Of a stretch of DNA of 64,000 bases, positions 60,809 to 64,000 are shown piece by piece. Made by a program: the position numbers and the translations under genes. The notes under the pieces are model-generated. The model made no database searches. It saw only the letters and a program-made list of their open reading frames with translations, and had not been told where the DNA came from. The stretch comes from Lachnospiraceae bacterium (GTDB lineage: Bacteria; Bacillota; Clostridia; Lachnospirales; Lachnospiraceae): positions 1 through 64,000 of the forward strand of contig CAAGSD010000053.1 in NCBI GenBank assembly GCA_900772845.1, given 5' to 3'. How positions within the stretch are numbered: position 1 is the stretch's first letter; each line of letters begins with the position of its first letter.

Positions 60809-61861
60809 TCAGATCTTATTTTCCATGCTGTCGGGATCCTGTGCAAACTGAATTGCATGTTCCCTGTCGATCTTGCCTTCAAAATACAGCTGGACAATCG
60901 CCTCATCCATTGTGATCATTCCCAGCTTCCGGTTCGTCTGCATGACACTGGCCAGCTGATGGGATTTTCCTTCCCGGATCAGGTTACGCACAGCATGGTT
61001 GGCATGCATGACCTCAAAGGCGGCCACACGATGTTTGCCGTCTGCTGTGGGGATCAGCTGCTGGGAGATTACCGCCTCCAGCGTATTGGAGAGCTGGACT
61101 CGGATCTGTTGCTGCTGATGCGGTGGGAAGACGTCAATGACACGGTCTACGGTACTGGCTGCGCCGATGGTATGCAGGGTGGACAGTACCAGATGTCCTG
61201 TCTCCGCTGCCGTAATGGCAACACTGATGGTTTCGAAATCTCTCATCTCACCTACCAGAATGACATCCGGATCTTCTCTGAGTGCAGCCCTCAGGGCATT
61301 GGCATAATTATTGGAATCAATGCCGATCTCTCTCTGATTGACCATGGACATTTTATGCTGATGCAGATACTCGATGGGATCTTCCAGAGTGATCACATGG
61401 GCATCCCTGTTGTTATTGATCTTGTCTATGATTGCCGCCAGCGTGGTGGATTTACCGCTTCCGGTAGGTCCGGTGACCAGTACCAGTCCGCGTTTTCTCT
61501 GGTATAATTCCACAACGGATTCCGGTACTCCCAGTTCTTCCGGAGAAGGAACCACCGTCCCCACCAGTCGGAATGCAAGTGCTACCGAGCCTCTCTGTTT
61601 GTAGGCGTTGACACGGTAACGGCCACAGTTTGGAATGGAGAAAGACATATCATACTCTCCCCGTTCTTCAAAACGTTCCCGCTGAACTTCCGTCATGATA
61701 TTGACCAGTACTTCCAGAGTGTCCGCCGGAAGCATTTTGGGATAATCCATGGTGATCAGATTACCGTTCACACGCATTTTGGGCGGAATTCCCACAGTAA
61801 GATGCACATCACTGGCTCCTGCCTCTTTTGCGGCTCTGAGTATTTCCTCTATTGTTGGCAT
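60809..61861 (-). CDS. pilT: Twitching motility ATPase PilT
   Basis: 350 aa. Hexameric retraction ATPase of type IV pili. N-terminal PAS-like domain (ASDVHLTVGIPPKMRVNG), Walker A GPTGSGKST, Asp box ITLEDPIEYLH, Walker B DPDVILVGEMRD, His box TGHLVLSTLHT and the PilT hallmark AVRNLIREGKSHQ near the C-terminus (AIRNLIRE in the type protein). No pilus biogenesis genes adjoin it here. GAGG precedes the ATG. Lies 41 nt after the HD-domain gene. Confidence 0.95.
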   Translation of the reverse strand: MPTIEEILRAAKEAGASDVHLTVGIPPKMRVNGNLITMDYPKMLPADTLEVLVNIMTEVQRERFEERGEYDMSFSIPNCGRYRVNAYKQRGSVALAFRLVGTVVPSPEELGVPESVVELYQRKRGLVLVTGPTGSGKSTTLAAIIDKINNNRDAHVITLEDPIEYLHQHKMSMVNQREIGIDSNNYANALRAALREDPDVILVGEMRDFETISVAITAAETGHLVLSTLHTIGAASTVDRVIDVFPPHQQQQIRVQLSNTLEAVISQQLIPTADGKHRVAAFEVMHANHAVRNLIREGKSHQLASVMQTNRKLGMITMDEAIVQLYFEGKIDREHAIQFAQDPDSMENKI

Positions 61862-61902
61862 AATTATTGTTCCTCACTTTGCTGGACTTATCTCTTCATA
61901 GC

Positions 61903-62976
61903 TCATTTCTTCATGATATAACGATTATCCATAGTCTTCATGACATCCACAATGATAATATCATTATTCTCCGGAAGAGATAAATCTAAAATACTGTTAT
62001 CACGGAAGCTTACTACTGTAGGTCTCAAAACATTTTCCTCATTCTCATTCAATACCAGGGCTTTTTCTCCCGTGCTGAGTTCCACACTGGCTCCCGGCGG
62101 CAGAATATTGATCGATCTCAAAAGTGCTCTGACCGTCTCCGGATCATACACTTCCGGATGCTCTAACAGTTCCTGGATTGCCTTCACTTCAGACTGTGCG
62201 GTTCCCTGCAATGTCATAGCTGTGATCTCATCATATCGGTTCGCCACCAGTAGTACATTTGCACCGGCCAGCATCTTATATCTGGTTTCTTTTCCTTCCT
62301 CCGGGAACAGATACAGCTGTTTTCTGGCAGCCTGCTGGCAGATTCTGCGGATTCCGGGACCATCTGTGGCAAAAGCATTTTCGATCACAGCATATGCCTC
62401 TTCCTGTGTCTCACAGTTCCGCAGCATATCCTCTCTGGAATAAGGTGCTCCATAATATACATCATCCTGCTTCTTCGTTTTTCCCATATCATGAAGAATG
62501 GCAGCACACACTGTATGGTACTGTTCTTCTCTTCTTATATTCATTACATGGGTGATCATGGCACAGAGTATTGCCACATTCAGGGAATGTCTGGAGACAT
62601 AGTCCTCCAGGCTTCTCAGATTCTGGTAGAAATTGATTTTCTCATCTAAATGTCCGTAGTTGCGGATCACCATATCCGCAATCGTCTGGATACGGCTCTG
62701 CTTTCCGGTCTTCAGAATACGATCCAGTTCTTCTTCGATGCTGCTTACTGCCTTGATCTGAAACCGCTCAAATTCCAGATCTTCCTGCGTCATGGGAGGC
62801 AGCGGTTCTGCCGGTTCCAGCACATAGACACCGATCAGTCCGAAATTACGAATGCTTTCTATTGCCTGTAATGACAAAAGGGAGTTTCTGTCAAATAGCA
62901 GAATACTTTTCTTATTATAAACCGGTCTTGCCAGACGCATTCCTGTTTTCAAGTCTTCTGTTCTCACAAAGTGCAT
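61903..62976 (-). CDS. HD-domain protein, degenerate HD-GYP type
   Basis: 357 aa. N-terminal DUF3391-like beta domain (about residues 1-60: TEDLKTGMRLARPVYNKKSIL) and a HD domain with RHSLNVAILCAMITHV (His130) and the metal-binding HDMGK (His162-Asp163). The rest of the HD-GYP signature (the HHE and GYP motifs) is not present; the equivalent region is shortened. The end resembles that of clostridial HD-GYP proteins (INILPPGASVELSTGEKALVL). Catalytic breakdown of c-di-GMP is thus doubtful; it might be a regulatory HD protein. The start at 62976 fits AAGGG, after a 117-nt structured leader. Confidence 0.8.
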   Translation of the reverse strand: MHFVRTEDLKTGMRLARPVYNKKSILLFDRNSLLSLQAIESIRNFGLIGVYVLEPAEPLPPMTQEDLEFERFQIKAVSSIEEELDRILKTGKQSRIQTIADMVIRNYGHLDEKINFYQNLRSLEDYVSRHSLNVAILCAMITHVMNIRREEQYHTVCAAILHDMGKTKKQDDVYYGAPYSREDMLRNCETQEEAYAVIENAFATDGPGIRRICQQAARKQLYLFPEEGKETRYKMLAGANVLLVANRYDEITAMTLQGTAQSEVKAIQELLEHPEVYDPETVRALLRSINILPPGASVELSTGEKALVLNENEENVLRPTVVSFRDNSILDLSLPENNDIIIVDVMKTMDNRYIMKK

Positions 62977-63034
62977 CCCTTGTTCCCCCTTTATCGAATT
63001 GTACATTTCTCTGCGTCTTACGGCGCTTCACCCG

Positions 63035-63062
63035 GAAAAAGGGCAAACAGCCTGTTTTGCCC
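63035..63062 (-). terminator. Intrinsic terminator inside the HD-gene leader
   Basis: GGGCAAAACAG/CTGTTTGCCC stem (63041-63062, one bulge), followed on the minus strand by TTTTTCC. It lies between the predicted promoter at 63100-63128 and the coding start at 62976, so it can act as an attenuator; equally it may terminate sigK. Neighbouring CCGGA/TCCGG and TGTAC/GTACA pairs flank it. Confidence 0.65.
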
Positions 63063-63099
63063 TGATTCCCGTACATCCGGATCCTCACTTATAGAAATA

Positions 63100-63128
63100 A
63101 ATATATCACAGTGTCTATCAATTGACAA
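63100..63128 (-). promoter_or_regulatory. Predicted promoter of the HD-domain gene
   Basis: Minus-strand TTGTCA (63123-63128), 17-nt spacer, TATATT (63100-63105). It gives a leader of about 117 nt. Confidence 0.6.
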
Positions 63129-63136
63129 GATTGTGT

Positions 63137-63772
63137 TTAGTCCTCCTGCAGTTCCTGCGCCAGCTTATGCAGTGCCCTTTTTTCCATGCGTGACACATAA
63201 CTTCTGGAAATTCCCAGCAGGTCTCCCACTTCCTGCTGTGTGTGTTCCTTCCTGCCGAGGATCCCGTACCGCAATACAAGAATCCGGTATTCTCTTTCTG
63301 TCAGACATTGATCCAGTGCCAGGAACAGTCTCTTTATATTTCTTCCAAGCTCCAGATCCTCCACCACATCTTTCTGCTTTTCCTGAATGATATCCAGCAA
63401 ATGTATGGCATTTCCTTCTTTATCCTGACCAATAGGCTCATATAAAGATACTTCTCTGGAAAGCTTCTTGCGGCTGCGCAGCATCATCAGCAGCTCATTG
63501 TCAATACATCTGCAGGCATAGGTTGCCAGTCTCCCTTTTCCGGAATCAAAGGAATTCACTGCCTTGATCAGGCCAATGCACCCTATGGAGATCAGGTCTT
63601 CCATATCTTCTTCAATATTCTGGTATTTTTTTGCAATATGTGCTACCAGACGCAAATTTCTCTCCACCAGGATTTCTTTGGCCTGTCTGGATTCTTCCAC
63701 GGTACCTTCCCGGAGCAAACGGATATAATAAGCTTCTTCTTCCGCGGTTAATGGCTGCTGAAAGGTCTTCAA
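63137..63772 (-). CDS. sigK: Sporulation-type sigma factor, SigK-like, no pro-sequence
   Basis: 211 aa. Close to B. subtilis SigK in the body: LRLVAHIAKKY, EDLISIGCIGLIKAV, LATYACRCIDNELLM, SLYEPIGQDKEGN and RSYVSRMEKRAL. The family hallmark DPIGQDKEGNE is represented by EPIGQDKEGN. Start is TTG with GGAGG 6 nt upstream; an in-frame TAA nine codons earlier excludes the 20-residue pro-sequence found in B. subtilis pro-SigK. The gene is not split by a skin-like element. SigK drives late mother-cell sporulation genes; SigE/SigG are less likely given these motifs. Confidence 0.88.
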   Translation of the reverse strand: MKTFQQPLTAEEEAYYIRLLREGTVEESRQAKEILVERNLRLVAHIAKKYQNIEEDMEDLISIGCIGLIKAVNSFDSGKGRLATYACRCIDNELLMMLRSRKKLSREVSLYEPIGQDKEGNAIHLLDIIQEKQKDVVEDLELGRNIKRLFLALDQCLTEREYRILVLRYGILGRKEHTQQEVGDLLGISRSYVSRMEKRALHKLAQELQED

Positions 63773-63852
63773 AAGGCACCTCCGTGGGACAGTTGCTTAT
63801 GATAGTTTATGTGTTTTTCTGTCCACAAGTGCCTGTCAGTCTCACGGGATTC

Positions 63853-64000
63853 TCAGAATAAAAACTGTGCCATCACGTAATTGCTCAGATCCAGTCCCCT
63901 GTCGGTAAGTGCAAGGAAATGCTCTCCCGTTTCCTCACACCTGACAGTAAGTAATCCATCCGCAACATTTTGTGCGATCACCAAACCGTACACCGCTTCC
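63853..64000 (-). CDS. hemW: HemW-like radical SAM protein, C-terminal end only
   Basis: Only the last 49 codons are in the window. The visible end, with LVIAQNVADGLL, HFLALTDRGLDLSNYVMAQF and a TGA at 63853, matches the C-terminus of HemW (coproporphyrinogen III oxidase-like, heme chaperone), which ends in an LTxxGxxxSNxVMxxFL pattern. The rest of the gene lies beyond base 64000. Assignment rests on this short tail and is moderately secure. Confidence 0.7.
   Translation of the reverse strand, partial: EAVYGLVIAQNVADGLLTVRCEETGEHFLALTDRGLDLSNYVMAQFLF

Noticed and set aside
62977..63093. Possible c-di-GMP-I (GEMM) riboswitch before the HD gene
   Set aside because: An AGGGCAAA stretch resembles GEMM, but it pairs as one arm of a terminator and the conserved GGGACGCAAAGCC half and tetraloop-receptor are missing.
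63137..63772. SigK gene interrupted by a skin element
   Set aside because: The frame is complete from region 2 through region 4 with no recombinase or break.
1..64000. CRISPR arrays, insertion sequences, prophage or genomic island
   Set aside because: No direct repeat-spacer pattern, transposase, integrase or phage genes are visible; all genes are collinear on one strand with uniform style.

Overview
The window reads as a chromosomal segment of a motile, Gram-positive Clostridia, most likely Lachnospiraceae (Roseburia/Agathobacter/Eubacterium-like). The evidence is a fla/che gene order almost identical to that of Bacillus subtilis, a PolC-type replicase, CodY, a SigK-type sporulation sigma factor, lipoprotein-type sugar-binding proteins and AGGAGG ribosome binding sites. 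Every recognisable gene lies on the minus strand, so transcription runs from high to low coordinates. I see no transposase, prophage, integrase or CRISPR array; this is core chromosome.

Region by region, in transcription order. (1) 64000-57837: the end of hemW, a sigK-like sigma gene without a pro-sequence, a degenerate HD-domain gene behind a structured leader, an orphan pilT, comM and dprA. (2) 57771-52023: a strong promoter driving ispG and polC. A GC-rich palindromic repeat cluster begins at the polC stop codon (51813-52021), followed by two identical tRNA-Glu(CUC) genes, each with its own promoter. (3) 51398-48211: topA and codY; codY has a clear promoter and a candidate CodY box. (4) 48180-13572: one continuous fla/che cluster, flgB-flgC-fliE-fliF-fliG-fliH-fliI-fliJ-motE/ylxF-fliK-flgD-(flagellar operon protein)-flgE-flbD/swrD-motA-motB-fliL-fliM-fliY-cheY-fliO-fliP-fliQ-fliR-flhB-flhA-flhF-flhG-(PilZ protein)-cheB-cheA-cheW-cheC-cheD-(99 aa membrane protein)-fliA-(FapA)-(104 aa)-(SwrB-like membrane protein). 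It builds the basal body, hook, export gate, switch and stator and most chemotaxis signalling proteins. cheR, receptor, flagellin and flgM genes are not in the window. (5) 13538-10574: a small MltG/LysM-like membrane protein, then rpsB and tsf with structured leader and spacer RNAs; tsf carries an unusual internal insertion. (6) 10431-1: a UvrD/PcrA-like helicase; a response regulator, histidine kinase and sugar-binding lipoprotein that form a likely three-component sugar sensor; then an mglB-mglA-mglC sugar ABC transporter whose promoter region carries four 11-bp-spaced direct repeats.

The genes fit three themes: flagellar motility and chemotaxis (probably with a Na+-type stator and a c-di-GMP receptor), housekeeping information processing, and extracellular sugar sensing coupled to sugar uptake. 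The less ordinary observations are the Met/Asn/Gly-rich linker in FliY, the palindromic element behind polC, the structured rpsB-tsf spacer, the kinase-linked sugar lipoprotein with its putative operator array, the attenuator-like leader of the HD gene, and the extra small genes inserted into an otherwise B. subtilis-like fla/che order.
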